Source: Methanobrevibacter gottschalkii DSM 11977
GTDB lineage: Archaea > Methanobacteriota > Methanobacteria > Methanobacteriales > Methanobacteriaceae
NCBI RefSeq assembly: GCF_003814835.1
Contig: NZ_RKRG01000002.1
Coordinates: 310,001-374,000 of the forward strand
Length of the DNA: 64,000 bases
Reading direction: 5' to 3'
The notes under the pieces are model-generated. The model made no database searches. It saw only the letters and a list, made by a program, of their open reading frames with translations, and was not told where the DNA came from. Within the stretch, counting starts at the first letter, position 1, and every line of letters starts with the position of its first letter. Shown here in pieces: positions 48,606 to 58,886 of this stretch. The translations under genes and the position numbers were made by a program.

Positions 48606-49814
48606 ATGGTTTTAAGTACAGGAAATACTGCATGGATGCTTATTGCAACGATTATGGTTTTATTAATGAGTGTTCCAGGTATTGCATTTTTTTATGGTGG
48701 TTTATCAAAAAGAAAAAACGTATTAAACTCAATGTTTCTATCTTTAATAGCATTTGCAATTGTTAGTATTCTTTGGGTTATGTATGGTTATCAATTTGCA
48801 TTTGCAGATTTAAGTTTTGCGGGTTTAATAGGAATTCCAAAAACATTATTCATGGAAGGAATTGGTGTAGGTTCTCTGACAGGAACTATTCCAACATTTG
48901 TCTTTGCCGGATTTCAGCTAACATTTGCAGGATTAACTGCTGCAGTTGTATCAGGAGCAATTGTTGGAAGAATGAAAACAAAAGCATGGGTAATATTTAT
49001 CATATTATGGGCAACATTTGTTTATATTCCAATTTGCCACTGGATTTGGGGTGGAGGATGGTTAATGAACATTGGAGCCATTGATTTTGCAGGTGGTGTT
49101 GCAGTTGAAGTTAACTCTGGTTTTTCAGCTCTTGCTCTAGCTTTAATACTTGGAAAAAGAAAGGATACATCATTGCTTCCACATAACTTAGGATACTCAA
49201 TTCTAGGTGCAGGATTCCTATGGTTTGGATGGATGGGATTCAATGGAGGATCTGCTCTTGCAGCTAATGGTCTTGCAGGTTCTGCAATTCTTGTTTCAAA
49301 TACTGCTGCAGCTGTTGCAATGATTGTTTGGTTGCTTTTAGATGTGCTCAATGATGGAAAACCGACAGTTTTAGGTGCAATTACTGGTGCAGTTGCAGGA
49401 CTTGTTGCAGTCACTCCTGCTGCGGGTTTTGTTTCACTTTCTGGCGGGATAATAATTGGTTTAGGCGCATCGTTGATTTCATATTATGCAGTTTTTTATA
49501 TTAAAAGCAAATTTGGTTATGATGATGCATTGGATGTATTTGGTGTTCACGGACTTTCTGGTGTTTGGGGATTAATTGCAACTGGTTTATTCGCAGCACC
49601 ATCAATAAATGGTGTGGCAGGTCTATTTTATGGAAATCCTGAACAGTTGATTATTCAATTAATAGCAGTTGTTGCAGCTATTTCATATTCATTTACCGTA
49701 AGTTATTTCATTGGAAAAGTGTTAGATATTTTAATTGGATTAAGGGTAGATGATAAAGAAGAAATAATGGGTCTTGATTCTGCATTACATGAAGAATCAG
49801 GATATAGAATTTAA
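48606..49814 (+). CDS. amt: Ammonium transporter
   Basis: Membrane channel for ammonium uptake, about 11 helices and 402 residues. The family features are the early [42 protein letters not shown] and the twin-His region (FGVHGLSG). ATG 48606 is preferred over an upstream TTG because the protein then begins at the conserved segment and GTGATTATT precedes it. glnK follows 14 bp downstream, the classic pairing in which the PII protein blocks the transporter when nitrogen is plentiful. Confidence 0.97.
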   Translation: MVLSTGNTAWMLIATIMVLLMSVPGIAFFYGGLSKRKNVLNSMFLSLIAFAIVSILWVMYGYQFAFADLSFAGLIGIPKTLFMEGIGVGSLTGTIPTFVFAGFQLTFAGLTAAVVSGAIVGRMKTKAWVIFIILWATFVYIPICHWIWGGGWLMNIGAIDFAGGVAVEVNSGFSALALALILGKRKDTSLLPHNLGYSILGAGFLWFGWMGFNGGSALAANGLAGSAILVSNTAAAVAMIVWLLLDVLNDGKPTVLGAITGAVAGLVAVTPAAGFVSLSGGIIIGLGASLISYYAVFYIKSKFGYDDALDVFGVHGLSGVWGLIATGLFAAPSINGVAGLFYGNPEQLIIQLIAVVAAISYSFTVSYFIGKVLDILIGLRVDDKEEIMGLDSALHEESGYRI

Positions 49815-49828
49815 TAAAGAGGGATATT

Positions 49829-50167
49829 ATGAAAAGGATTATTGCAGTAATACGTGAAGAAATGTTTGACCCTGTTAAATTAGCGCTTTTGGCTGCCGGA
49901 TGTGAAGGGATGAATGTTTCAACAGTTAAAGGTCGGGGAAGACAGACTGGTATTAAAGAATCTTACAGGGGTTCTAGCTATTGTATTGATCTGATTCCAA
50001 AAACAAGAGTCGAATTAATTGTTAACGAAGAGGATTTGGATAGGATTATTAATATTATTCTGGAAAATGCTCGAACTGGGGATATTGGTGATGGAAAAAT
50101 ATTCGTTTCTGATGTTGAAGAAGTAATTAGGATTAGAACTGGTGAAAGAGGTTCTGATGCAGTTTAA
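49829..50167 (+). CDS. glnK: PII nitrogen regulatory protein (GlnK-type)
   Basis: A 112-residue trimeric PII protein that senses ATP/ADP and 2-oxoglutarate and binds Amt to close it. The N-terminal IIAVIREEMFDPVKLAL strand and helix, the T-loop region GIKESYRGSSYCIDL (about 47-61) and the C-terminal GDIGDGKIFV block are present. GAGGGATATT precedes the ATG. The position directly after amt supports the GlnK assignment over GlnB. Confidence 0.96.
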   Translation: MKRIIAVIREEMFDPVKLALLAAGCEGMNVSTVKGRGRQTGIKESYRGSSYCIDLIPKTRVELIVNEEDLDRIINIILENARTGDIGDGKIFVSDVEEVIRIRTGERGSDAV

Positions 50168-50378
50168 TCAACTTAAGATTTGTAAATATTTTTCATTATT
50201 CTTTTTTTATTTTATTCTATTATTTTCTAATTTTTAATAATTTTATTTAGCTAATTGTTTCTTTTTATTGGAATTATTTAACTAGATTTAAATATTATGT
50301 AACATATATTTAATCACACTGACTAGTTAAGTATGGATAACTATTTGTACTTTTCTTAGTATGAATATAGGTGATTGT

Positions 50379-51878
50379 ATGAAAGAATTATATGAAAAAA
50401 TGATTGACGAAGCAATGGCTGCTCAAAAGGCTGATGTTTCTGTTGTATCAAAAAATAGGTATAATGACTTTAAAATAGTTGATGCAAAACCATATGCTGA
50501 TGCTGTTTCAAACATGAAAGCACTTGACAACCAAGCAGAATCTGTGATTAACTTGCATAAAGAATCTGTTAAAAACCATTATGAAATTTTGTCTTCCATC
50601 ACAAAGACTTTGAAATGTGAAGATGATCCGTTCATTGAACATTTCCAAACTCCTCCGGTATTTGAAATATTATGTGACGAAGATGGTGACTTTGCAGATA
50701 GTGTGGACAAATTTGTTCAAGCAATTGCTGATGCGGAAGCATTAATTGCTAAAGAATCCATCAGGAGATATGGCGGATTTTATGGACCTACATGTGTAGT
50801 TGACTTTGCTTTAATGCCGGGAAGTACAAGTAATGTTGTAAACCAAATATTAAAAACAGTAGATATTCCAGTTCACCACAAACAGGCAATTTTATCTGCA
50901 AAATCATGGGGTATGAACACTTCTTATGGTATTGGAGATGCATTTGCTCATGCAATTGAAGATGGTTTAACTGCTGCACAGGCTACTGAAAAAGAAATTG
51001 AAACATTACAAATGATTTACAAAACTCCTATTGAAGGACAAGGTACTTTAATGGATAATGCAAATCATTCTTCATTTGATGTAAGAGATCACATGAATAA
51101 GTATAAAAAGGCAATGACCAAATCTGTTAAAGCTGCAATGGATGATGGTGTACACTATGGTAACATTGTAACTGTTCCAGCATACTGTGTTGGGGACATT
51201 GGACACCACATTGGTCAGTCTACTTACAATATGTGTAAAGATGATGTGATAATGGCTATTATAGAAGCTACTACAGGTGTTATTGAAAACTCATTAAGAA
51301 ACAACATCGATAAATTTAAAACTCCATTTGATGTATTAAAACTTTCAACTGGTGCTCCGGCATGTGCAACTGAATTCTTATTGGAACTTGATGGATTCAC
51401 AGCTCCAATGATTGTTGACTTGTTAAATAAAAGATTCCATAACTATGTACAACAATATCCTACAAGAGGTGCAGCTGCTGAGCTGCACAATTGTGATTTC
51501 ATGGACATGATTTACAGAGGATTCAATGCAATGAGCAATGCAAGAAAAATGAGATCCTCTGCAGGATTTGAAATTATCCCTAGAATTAAAGGTATGGAAA
51601 TTGATTTCACACCTATCTTAGAAAATGAAGTGTTAATGAACCCGCAAAGATACACATATCCGGCATGTGCTATTTCTGTAAGGTTCTCATCTCTTATGAG
51701 ATTGGCAGATTACCCATGTCTTTTAACTTCAGAACCTATTACAGCAACAATGATGACAAATATTATAGCACTTGACAAAAAAACTCCCGGTTCTCCAGTA
51801 AGAGGATGTAAACAATGTGCTTCTGCATGTTTAGCGGATAACACTCATGAATACTGTCAATGGAGAGAAGCTGTATAG
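50379..51878 (+). CDS. DUF2193 family protein
   Basis: A 499-residue protein of the DUF2193 family, mainly found in methanogens and functionally uncharacterised. Visible features are a largely helical N-terminal half, GGFYGPTCVVDFALMPGSTSN in the middle, a His-rich HIGQSTYN region (GDIGHHIGQ) and a C-terminal Cys cluster CKQCASACLADNTHEYC, which could bind a metal or iron-sulfur cluster. ATG 50379 is chosen because AGGTGAT lies just before it; an ATG at 50361 is upstream of that site. The aquaporin gene starts 8 bp after its stop and uses an AGGTGA site overlapping that stop codon, so the two are coupled. Confidence 0.85.
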   Translation: MKELYEKMIDEAMAAQKADVSVVSKNRYNDFKIVDAKPYADAVSNMKALDNQAESVINLHKESVKNHYEILSSITKTLKCEDDPFIEHFQTPPVFEILCDEDGDFADSVDKFVQAIADAEALIAKESIRRYGGFYGPTCVVDFALMPGSTSNVVNQILKTVDIPVHHKQAILSAKSWGMNTSYGIGDAFAHAIEDGLTAAQATEKEIETLQMIYKTPIEGQGTLMDNANHSSFDVRDHMNKYKKAMTKSVKAAMDDGVHYGNIVTVPAYCVGDIGHHIGQSTYNMCKDDVIMAIIEATTGVIENSLRNNIDKFKTPFDVLKLSTGAPACATEFLLELDGFTAPMIVDLLNKRFHNYVQQYPTRGAAAELHNCDFMDMIYRGFNAMSNARKMRSSAGFEIIPRIKGMEIDFTPILENEVLMNPQRYTYPACAISVRFSSLMRLADYPCLLTSEPITATMMTNIIALDKKTPGSPVRGCKQCASACLADNTHEYCQWREAV

Positions 51879-51886
51879 GTGAAAAA

Positions 51887-52660
51887 ATGCCTTGTAATAT
51901 AAGAAAAAAATTTTTTGCAGAACTATTGGGAACCTTTTTCCTTGTATTTTTTGGTACAGGATCAGCAGTTGTAACCCTTTTAGTATCTCAAAGTATCAAT
52001 CCTGCTAATGTAGGCATTGGTGTTTTGGGAGGTCTTGGTGACTGGATTGCAATTGCTTTAGCCTTTGGTTTAACTGTAATGATTGGAATATATGCATTTG
52101 GTAGGATATCTGGTGCACATTTTAATCCAGCTGTAACTATAGGATTGCTTGTAACTAAAAACATTCCTTTAGTTGATAGTATTTATTATATTGTTGCACA
52201 ATTAATTGGCGCATGTCTTGGAAGCCTTGCATTATTCCTGTGTCTTGGGGCTCAGGCTGTTACAATCGGAGGATTGGGTGCAACAGCTCCGGGTCTTGGT
52301 ATTGGATATATGCAAGCTATGTTTGCTGAATTTATAGGAACATTTTTCTTAATGATGGTTATAATGGGTGTTGCAGTTGATAAAAAGGCAGAACCTGGTT
52401 TTGCAGGAGTATCGATTGGTATGACTGTAACTGCTGTAATCGTAGTTTTAGGTTCATTCACTGGTGCTTCAATCAACCCTGCACGTACATTCGGACCGTA
52501 CTTGATGGACATGATTCTTGGAGGTCAAAACCTTTGGGGATTCTTCCCAATATACTTAGTTGGACCTATACTTGGTGCAATTTGTGCGGCATTTGCATAT
52601 GCATATCTTGCTAAAAATAGTGGAGTTTGTGAACTCCCGCAACCATTTAAAGACGAATAA
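51887..52660 (+). CDS. aqpM: Aquaporin (MIP family)
   Basis: A 257-residue six-helix channel. The two NPA boxes are visible: HFNPAVTIG in the first half and SINPARTFGP in the second. It begins MPCNIRKKFFAELLGTFFLVFFG. ATG 51887 is chosen because AGGTGA at 51877-51882 is properly spaced; an ATG at 51860 lies inside the upstream gene. The archaeal orthologue AqpM passes water, and CO2 or H2S have been proposed. Coupling with DUF2193 suggests a shared role, not yet explained. Confidence 0.93.
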   Translation: MPCNIRKKFFAELLGTFFLVFFGTGSAVVTLLVSQSINPANVGIGVLGGLGDWIAIALAFGLTVMIGIYAFGRISGAHFNPAVTIGLLVTKNIPLVDSIYYIVAQLIGACLGSLALFLCLGAQAVTIGGLGATAPGLGIGYMQAMFAEFIGTFFLMMVIMGVAVDKKAEPGFAGVSIGMTVTAVIVVLGSFTGASINPARTFGPYLMDMILGGQNLWGFFPIYLVGPILGAICAAFAYAYLAKNSGVCELPQPFKDE

Positions 52661-52693
52661 TTCTTTTGAATTATTCCATTTTTTTCTTTTTTT
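52655..52693 (+). terminator. Hairpin terminator overlapping the aquaporin stop
   Basis: GAATAATTC (52655-52663) pairs perfectly with GAATTATTC (52668-52676) around TTTT, and a T-rich run follows to 52693. The TAA stop (52658-52660) lies in the left arm. Confidence 0.7.
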
Positions 52694-52780
52694 AATTCAA
52701 AAACTTTATTACATGTTCTTATTAAAATATTAATTAGTTAAGCTTTATTTTGTTTAACAATTGTTATTTGGAGGGAAATT

Positions 52781-54562
52781 ATGAATAAAGAGATTATTGC
52801 AGCAGTTATGGCTTCTACAATAGATATGGATAATATGTCTAGTGATAGACTTGAAGCATTAACTAAAGGACATGGTATGTTAAATATTGCAGCAATTTGT
52901 TCTGCTAATGTAATTGCTGAGGAAGTTTTAAGGGGAGTTAATCTTCAGTTAACTGATGAAAATATTGGAGAACTTCCAATTGATGATCTTTTAAGAAAAT
53001 CCATCGAAGCAGCTGAAAATGCTGGTGCGGATGCAGCAAATGCTGCTTTATTAAGTGCAACTTTATGTTATTTTGCAGGTTCAAATGCACAAGCTGGTGT
53101 TCCGGCAGGTAACAGAAAATTAGGTGCAATGGCACGTATGATTGCAGGTGTGGACAGATGCGGAGTATTAGCTATTCCAACACCAAAAGCAAATAACAGA
53201 ATTTCAGGATATGCTGCAGTTAAAGCAGTTTATGATGAGGTGTTTAATAATAGTTTAACTCCAATTGATGGCAGTATCTTGCCCTTGGGTGTGGGTGGAG
53301 GTCCATTATATGGACACAATGCATTAGGTGAAGATATTGGGTTTTCACAATTAGCAATTAATGGTGCTAAAGCAGGTACTAAGGGGATGTTGCAAGCATT
53401 TGCTAATGTGGGAATGCCTCCAAGCCCGATTATTGCAGCAATTTTAGGTGTTGCAGCAATTTTAGAAATTGTTCATCCAGATTCAGAAGTTGCTGAAGAA
53501 TATGGTGAATTTTTTGTAGCAAACAGTGCATATGTTGCAGGTTTAGGAGCATGTGAAGTGGCAGGACTTCCTGAAAAATTACATATTAGGGGGACTGGCG
53601 AAGAATATGATACTGCAAATTTAGTAGGGGATTTAGGAGTCATTATGAAAGATATTGGAGGACCTTCCGTAGTTGGTATGATTGCATTTGAAGAAATGCT
53701 TTCGGCTTTTGAAGAATCTTTGGACATTGGTGCAGGATTTTCAGGTGGACCTTTACAACCACCTTTAGGACATATGACTGCTGATGCGATTTTAGCACTT
53801 AAAGTTTTACTTTCAACAAATGGAGATATTGATCAAGCTGCAGAAAAAATCAAAGAAATTAAAACTAATTTCTGGTTAGAACCTGAAATAGCAAAAATAG
53901 CTACAAACACCATTGCACGTAAATCAGAACAAGTAAGAAGAGGACCAGTTACACGTGCAATGATTTTAGCAACTGAAGGTGCATTAACTAAAGAAACTTT
54001 AAGGATTGCAGAATTTACACAAGAAAAAATCACTGAAGGAATGGATTTAAGTGATATTACAAAAGCACTAGATGATGAAAAACTTAATAATGTTTGTAAG
54101 GCGGCATCTAGTTTATTTAGTGGAATGATGGATAAGGACATTAAAATCATGATTACTAAATATGCTGGAAGATCACGTAGGAAAGAAAATCCATTTTTAG
54201 ATAATTATGCTGGTTTTGATACTAATGTCGATGTTGAAATAGAAATTGAAGGTGAAAAAATAGTTATGGAAAAATTAGCCAATGAAATAATTCCTGATGC
54301 GGTTGTTAATAAAAAACAAGATGTATTGGAAGTTTTACCTCTTGCATCAGTTCCTGTTACAGAATTACAACTTTGCGGACACACTATCGTTAATGTAATT
54401 GTTCCTGCTGCCGTTGCAGGTGCAATGGGTGTTGATGAAAGTGAAGTCATTGCTAAAAAAGCAACAAAAGGTGCTTATATAACTTCATCTATTCCTGGTG
54501 GAATTGAAAGGGCAAGAGATGTGGCTAAAAGAGCTGCAAATATAATGAAAGATTTAAATTAA
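52781..54562 (+). CDS. Large protein of unknown function
   Basis: A 593-residue soluble, Ala/Gly-rich protein with no signal peptide and few Cys. Notable segments are GAMARMIAGVDRCGVLAIPTP, LPLGVGGGPLYGHNALGEDIGF, FSGGPLQPPLGHMTAD and the late ELQLCGHTIVNVIVPAAVAG. The glycine-rich loops and GH pairs suggest an enzyme with a bound ligand or metal, but I do not recognise the fold. GGAGGGAAATT before ATG 52781 is a strong ribosome binding site. A LarC C-terminal-type protein starts 28 bp downstream, beyond a terminator, so a link with nickel or the nickel-pincer cofactor is possible but only inferred. Confidence 0.8.
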   Translation: MNKEIIAAVMASTIDMDNMSSDRLEALTKGHGMLNIAAICSANVIAEEVLRGVNLQLTDENIGELPIDDLLRKSIEAAENAGADAANAALLSATLCYFAGSNAQAGVPAGNRKLGAMARMIAGVDRCGVLAIPTPKANNRISGYAAVKAVYDEVFNNSLTPIDGSILPLGVGGGPLYGHNALGEDIGFSQLAINGAKAGTKGMLQAFANVGMPPSPIIAAILGVAAILEIVHPDSEVAEEYGEFFVANSAYVAGLGACEVAGLPEKLHIRGTGEEYDTANLVGDLGVIMKDIGGPSVVGMIAFEEMLSAFEESLDIGAGFSGGPLQPPLGHMTADAILALKVLLSTNGDIDQAAEKIKEIKTNFWLEPEIAKIATNTIARKSEQVRRGPVTRAMILATEGALTKETLRIAEFTQEKITEGMDLSDITKALDDEKLNNVCKAASSLFSGMMDKDIKIMITKYAGRSRRKENPFLDNYAGFDTNVDVEIEIEGEKIVMEKLANEIIPDAVVNKKQDVLEVLPLASVPVTELQLCGHTIVNVIVPAAVAGAMGVDESEVIAKKATKGAYITSSIPGGIERARDVAKRAANIMKDLN

Positions 54563-54584
54563 ATCTTTTATTTTTTTATTTTTT
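54548..54584 (+). terminator. Hairpin terminator overlapping the stop of the 593-aa gene
   Basis: AAAGATTT (54548-54555) pairs with AAATCTTT (54561-54568) around a 5-nt loop, followed by a T-rich run to 54584. The TAA stop is 54560-54562. The next gene starts 6 bp later, so read-through may occur. Confidence 0.6.
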
Positions 54585-54590
54585 GATATT

Positions 54591-55091
54591 ATGTTAATAA
54601 TGACTACAATTGATGATTTGCCACCTGAAGGAATTCCCTATATTACTGAAAAAATAATGGATAGTGGTGCTAAAAACATCCATATTTTAAATGCATATAC
54701 CAAAAAAGGAAGAGTTGAATATATTATTTTAGTTGATTTTGAAGAAAAATATTTGGATGATATTTCAAGTCTTTTAGCATTAGAATTTGGAACTATTGGT
54801 ATGAAATTATTTGATTATAAACATATTAGATTTCCATATAAATTAGATGAAAAATCATTTTTAATTAATATTAATCACTGCTCTTTGGAAAGTAAAGTTA
54901 AAATTAAATATTTATTTGATTCAGATGAAAAACTTATTTCTTTAAAAGCTGAATATGATGATTTAAAAAGGTTAGCTATTACTTTAAATAAAAAAGGTTT
55001 TGATGTTTCATTTTCCAAGTTAAAAACAATTATTGAAGCTGAAGCATATATTAATTCCATTGAATTAAATGAACTTAAAATTTCTTTGTAA
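54591..55091 (+). CDS. LarC C-terminal-type nickel insertion protein (stand-alone)
   Basis: A 166-residue protein resembling only the C-terminal half of LarC (formerly DUF111). It starts MTTIDDLPPEGIPYITEKIMDSGA and contains AYTKKGRVEYIILVDFEE, LEFGTIGMK and later strands typical of that domain. In lactobacilli LarC is made from larC1 and larC2 by frameshifting and inserts nickel into the pincer cofactor. Here no larC1-like sequence precedes it; the upstream gene is unrelated. ATG 54591 has no ribosome binding site, and ATG 54600 is an alternative. The role as a partner of a separate N-terminal protein elsewhere is inference. Confidence 0.75.
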   Translation: MLIMTTIDDLPPEGIPYITEKIMDSGAKNIHILNAYTKKGRVEYIILVDFEEKYLDDISSLLALEFGTIGMKLFDYKHIRFPYKLDEKSFLININHCSLESKVKIKYLFDSDEKLISLKAEYDDLKRLAITLNKKGFDVSFSKLKTIIEAEAYINSIELNELKISL

Positions 55092-55147
55092 TTAATTATT
55101 TAAATCAACATAATCAATATTATTATAATTACTTTTTAGGTGATACT

Positions 55148-56017
55148 TTGAATTTTAATTTAAAAGAAGTGTTTTTAATATTTGTTCGTGGAGTATTGAT
55201 GGGTTCTGCTGATATTGTCCCTGGTGTTTCTGGTGGAACAATTGCATTGATTACTGGAATTTATGGTCATTTGGTAGAAGCAATTAGCAATATTCGTTTC
55301 GGTTTTTTAAAACCCTTGTTTAAGGGTGATTTTGATGGTTTTGTAAATAGTATTCTTGATGAAATCGATTTTAAATTCCTTATACCTTTAATATTAGGTA
55401 TCGGTGTTGCATTTTTAACTCTTGCAAAAGTTGTTACTTATTGTATGGATGTATATACTGCATTTACTTATGCATTCTTTTTAGGTTTAATTATAGCTTC
55501 AGCTGTTATTTTATTCAAAAAACTCAATCATATTAACTTTAAAAACATATTATTCGCTTTAATAGGTTGTATTTTGACATTTATATTTGTAAGCTTAAAC
55601 CCGATTGCCACCAATCATTCCTTACTTGTATTATTTATTTCAGGAATGATAGCTATTTGTGCAATGATTTTACCGGGTATTTCAGGTTCATTCTTATTAT
55701 TGCTTCTTGGACAGTACAAATACATGTTAAATGCCCTTCATAATTTTCATCTTTCAGAAATTATTGTTTTTGTAGTTGGTGCACTTATTGGAATTCTTGG
55801 ATTTTCAAAAATCTTAAATTATTTACTTAAAAACCATGAAGAGATAACAATGGCTTTTCTTATTGGTGTAATGATTGGATCTCTAAGAGTTCCATGTGTA
55901 GAAATTGCAAACTCAATTAGTATAAACATTGCTAGTTTATTCCCATGCTTAATTGTTGCCGTGATTGGTTTTGCAATAATTATTGTCTTGGAAACTAGAT
56001 TTGATTATATTGATTAA
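55148..56017 (+). CDS. DUF368 membrane protein (polyprenyl-phosphate transporter family)
   Basis: A 289-residue membrane protein with about 8-9 helices. It carries the DUF368 signature FVRGVLMGSADIVPGVSGGT (about 11-31) and the second repeat ILPGISGSFLLLLLGQY (about 177-193), the paired P-G-x-S-G motifs of the family. Members (PopT) have been proposed to flip polyprenyl phosphate back across the membrane, recycling lipid carriers for cell-wall glycans. TTG 55148 is the start, supported by AGGTGATA at 55139-55145. Confidence 0.88.
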   Translation: MNFNLKEVFLIFVRGVLMGSADIVPGVSGGTIALITGIYGHLVEAISNIRFGFLKPLFKGDFDGFVNSILDEIDFKFLIPLILGIGVAFLTLAKVVTYCMDVYTAFTYAFFLGLIIASAVILFKKLNHINFKNILFALIGCILTFIFVSLNPIATNHSLLVLFISGMIAICAMILPGISGSFLLLLLGQYKYMLNALHNFHLSEIIVFVVGALIGILGFSKILNYLLKNHEEITMAFLIGVMIGSLRVPCVEIANSISINIASLFPCLIVAVIGFAIIIVLETRFDYID

Positions 56018-56192
56018 ATGAATGTTATTTGATTACTTTTTTATTATTTTTTTTAATATTTTTACTACTTGTCAAATTTTATACAAGTTAAACGTGGTTT
56101 TCATGTGAAATCTCCATGTATATATAGTATTTATTGATGTTTTAATGCAGGGTTTAAAAACTTATTAACAATTAAGAATATAATTAATTACA

Positions 56193-58784
56193 ATGCTAGT
56201 TTTAAAAATGATTAAAAAACAGTGGAGATTATATCCGATTGGTTCACCAAAAGGTGCTTTGAACCGTAAAAGAGAACCTGATTTCGTTGGTAATATAAAA
56301 TTTTCAAGAAATGGGGATGTTCTATCAATTTCAAGATTTGTTGCCGATTATAATTTCAATGATAACTCCACATTAAATGAAAAGTTAATGCCTCCGGGGG
56401 AAGTAATTAAGCTTCTACGCTCACAAGCTGTTTTTCTTGCAACTCCTGATGATGATGTGGAGAAGTTTTTAAGATCCCTTAATATCAAAGTTAGAAAAAC
56501 TCAAGTCTGTGACTTTTGTGCCTATGAGGGTGATATTACAATTGTCAACTCTTCCTATTCATATAAGTACCACAATCAATTAATATGTAGGAATTGTGCA
56601 TTTGATACGATAAAACAAGAAATCAAACTTCAAGGTTTCGATAAAAAGATTTTTAGAAATTTAAAATCTACTCTTGAAAAAACAGGAAATCTGGAAAAAA
56701 CATTATCAGTTCTTGATCCTCACTTTGATCCTTTAGGGAATACTAATTTAACATTATTTGATAAAACAAAAAAATCAAAGCATATCATACCTCCAGTTGA
56801 TATGAAAAGGCTTAAAATTCCTAAAAACTTTAAAAAAGTTCTTTTGGAATCTGGAAATACCAAATTGCTGCCTGTTCAATATTTGGCTATTAAGGAAGGT
56901 CTTCTTAAGGGTGAGGATTTGCTTGTTGTAAGTGCAACAGGTTCTGGCAAGACTTTAGTTGGTGAACTTTCAGGCATTACAAAAGCACTTAAAGGTAAAA
57001 AATTCATCTTTCTCACTCCTTTAGTTGCTCTTGCTAATCAAAAATATAGGGATTTTAAAAAGAAATACTCTAAACTAGGCCTTAAAGTATCCATTAAAGT
57101 TGGAAGAAATAGAGTTAAGGCTAAAGGAGAACTTAACCTTCCAGATTCAGATGTATCATCCTCAGATATTGTTGTTGCTACATATGAAGGAATTGATTAT
57201 TTGCTCAGAAATGGTAATTCGCAGGCATTATCTAATTTGGGTGTTGTTTTAATAGATGAAATTCACATGATTGATGATGAAGATAGGGGAACTCGTTTGA
57301 ATGGTTTAATTAAACGTTTAAAAAACTTATATCCTAAAACTCAGATTATCGGATTATCTGCTACTGTTAAAAACCCCGAATTTTTAGCATCTGAATTTAA
57401 TATGAAATTAGTTCAATACTCTCAAAGGCCAGTTCCATTGGAACGACATTTGGTTTATACAAGAAACGAATCTCAAAAAAGACATTTGATGAGAAAGCTT
57501 GTTCAAAAAGAGCATAATACTAAATCTAAGAAAGGGTATAGTGGACAAACTATTATATTTACAAATTCAAGACGTAAAACCCACCAAATTGCCAATTATT
57601 TAAATAACAAAAGAGTTAATGCTCAAGCATACCATGCAGGATTGTCTTATTATAAAAAAGAGATAATTGAAAAAGATTTTGATAAGGGTAAAATATCTTG
57701 TGTTGTAACAACGGCCGCTCTTGCAGCAGGTGTTGATTTTCCAGCATCACAAGTAATATTTGATTCACTTGTAATGGGAAATAAATGGATTAACCCAAAT
57801 GAGTTCTCACAAATGTTAGGGCGTGCTGGAAGACCATCTTATCATGATAGAGGTGTTGTTTATTTGATGCCCGAAGTAGGTAATGATTTTGCCGGTGAAT
57901 CTGAAGAAGCAAAAGCGTTAGACCTTTTAGAAAGCAATAGTGAAGATGTATATATAGAATATGATGAAGAATCCTCTTATGAACAAATTCTCGCTGACAT
58001 TTCATCCAATTCAATTAAATCTAGAAATGAATTGAATGATTTCTATGAAAATATTGATGTTCCAATTTCACTTAAAACAGCAACTGATGAAATGGAAGAT
58101 TTAGGATTAATTAGATATGCCTCAAGCAATAAATTTGAAATTACCAAATATGGAAGAGCAACTTCAGTGTCATTTTTATCAGTCGATGAAGCAGAATTTA
58201 TTAAAAACACATTAAATAATAAAGAATACTTAAATAGATATGTTGCTCATTCTCCAATGTATAAGAAAAAGAAAAAATATGATAAACTAAAAGTATTGGT
58301 TTTAGCTATGGCATTGGATTTGGAAATGTTTGAAAATGCATATTTATCTAGTGTCATTCACAATCAAATTGCAAATGCCCTTAAAATTAAATTTTCAACA
58401 AGATTATTCGCAGAATCTACTTTGGATATTATATCTAGTGGGGAAGCTATTGAAAAAGTTGATAAAAAGTTCCAAGATGCATTGATTGCTCTTCAAAGTG
58501 ATTTCATGCAATGCAAATGTCAGGATAGGCCATTTTGCACATGTATGCAGAAAGGAATTTCTGAAGTTATTATTCATGAAAGGCTTAAGGGAAAAGATCC
58601 CCAAGATATCTCAAATAAGTTATTTAGAAAATATCAGATTCAAGTATATCCTGGAGATATATTTTCATGGTTAGATAATTTTGTTAAGAATTTGGATGCA
58701 ATTAAAAGAATTGCCAAGTCATTTAATAGAAGTAATGTAGTTAAAAAGACTAGTTATTTAATCAAGAAAATTGAAAATGGGTGA
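56193..58784 (+). CDS. DEAD/DEAH-box superfamily 2 helicase with zinc-binding segments
   Basis: An 863-residue predicted nucleic acid helicase. The N-terminus (about 1-200) has a Cys pair CDFC and CRNC, probably a zinc site. The helicase core has Walker A SATGSGKT (near 250), DEIH in LIDEIHMIDD, motif III GLSATV and motif VI QMLGRAGRPSY, arranged as in Hel308/Ski2-like enzymes. The C-terminal region ends with a Cys cluster (QCKCQDRPFCTCM) and helical segments. No ribosome binding site precedes ATG 56193; TTATTAAC about 35 bp upstream could be the promoter of a leaderless mRNA. ATG 56208 is an alternative start. A role in repair or RNA processing is likely but unspecified. Confidence 0.88.
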   Translation: MLVLKMIKKQWRLYPIGSPKGALNRKREPDFVGNIKFSRNGDVLSISRFVADYNFNDNSTLNEKLMPPGEVIKLLRSQAVFLATPDDDVEKFLRSLNIKVRKTQVCDFCAYEGDITIVNSSYSYKYHNQLICRNCAFDTIKQEIKLQGFDKKIFRNLKSTLEKTGNLEKTLSVLDPHFDPLGNTNLTLFDKTKKSKHIIPPVDMKRLKIPKNFKKVLLESGNTKLLPVQYLAIKEGLLKGEDLLVVSATGSGKTLVGELSGITKALKGKKFIFLTPLVALANQKYRDFKKKYSKLGLKVSIKVGRNRVKAKGELNLPDSDVSSSDIVVATYEGIDYLLRNGNSQALSNLGVVLIDEIHMIDDEDRGTRLNGLIKRLKNLYPKTQIIGLSATVKNPEFLASEFNMKLVQYSQRPVPLERHLVYTRNESQKRHLMRKLVQKEHNTKSKKGYSGQTIIFTNSRRKTHQIANYLNNKRVNAQAYHAGLSYYKKEIIEKDFDKGKISCVVTTAALAAGVDFPASQVIFDSLVMGNKWINPNEFSQMLGRAGRPSYHDRGVVYLMPEVGNDFAGESEEAKALDLLESNSEDVYIEYDEESSYEQILADISSNSIKSRNELNDFYENIDVPISLKTATDEMEDLGLIRYASSNKFEITKYGRATSVSFLSVDEAEFIKNTLNNKEYLNRYVAHSPMYKKKKKYDKLKVLVLAMALDLEMFENAYLSSVIHNQIANALKIKFSTRLFAESTLDIISSGEAIEKVDKKFQDALIALQSDFMQCKCQDRPFCTCMQKGISEVIIHERLKGKDPQDISNKLFRKYQIQVYPGDIFSWLDNFVKNLDAIKRIAKSFNRSNVVKKTSYLIKKIENG

Positions 58785-58886
58785 AATGAAGATTGCAGGA
58801 TATAAAATACTGATTGGTGAATTTAAATTAAAATGGCTTGTTTTATGACTTTTTCTTGAAACATGAATTTGATGATGTGATTAAGT

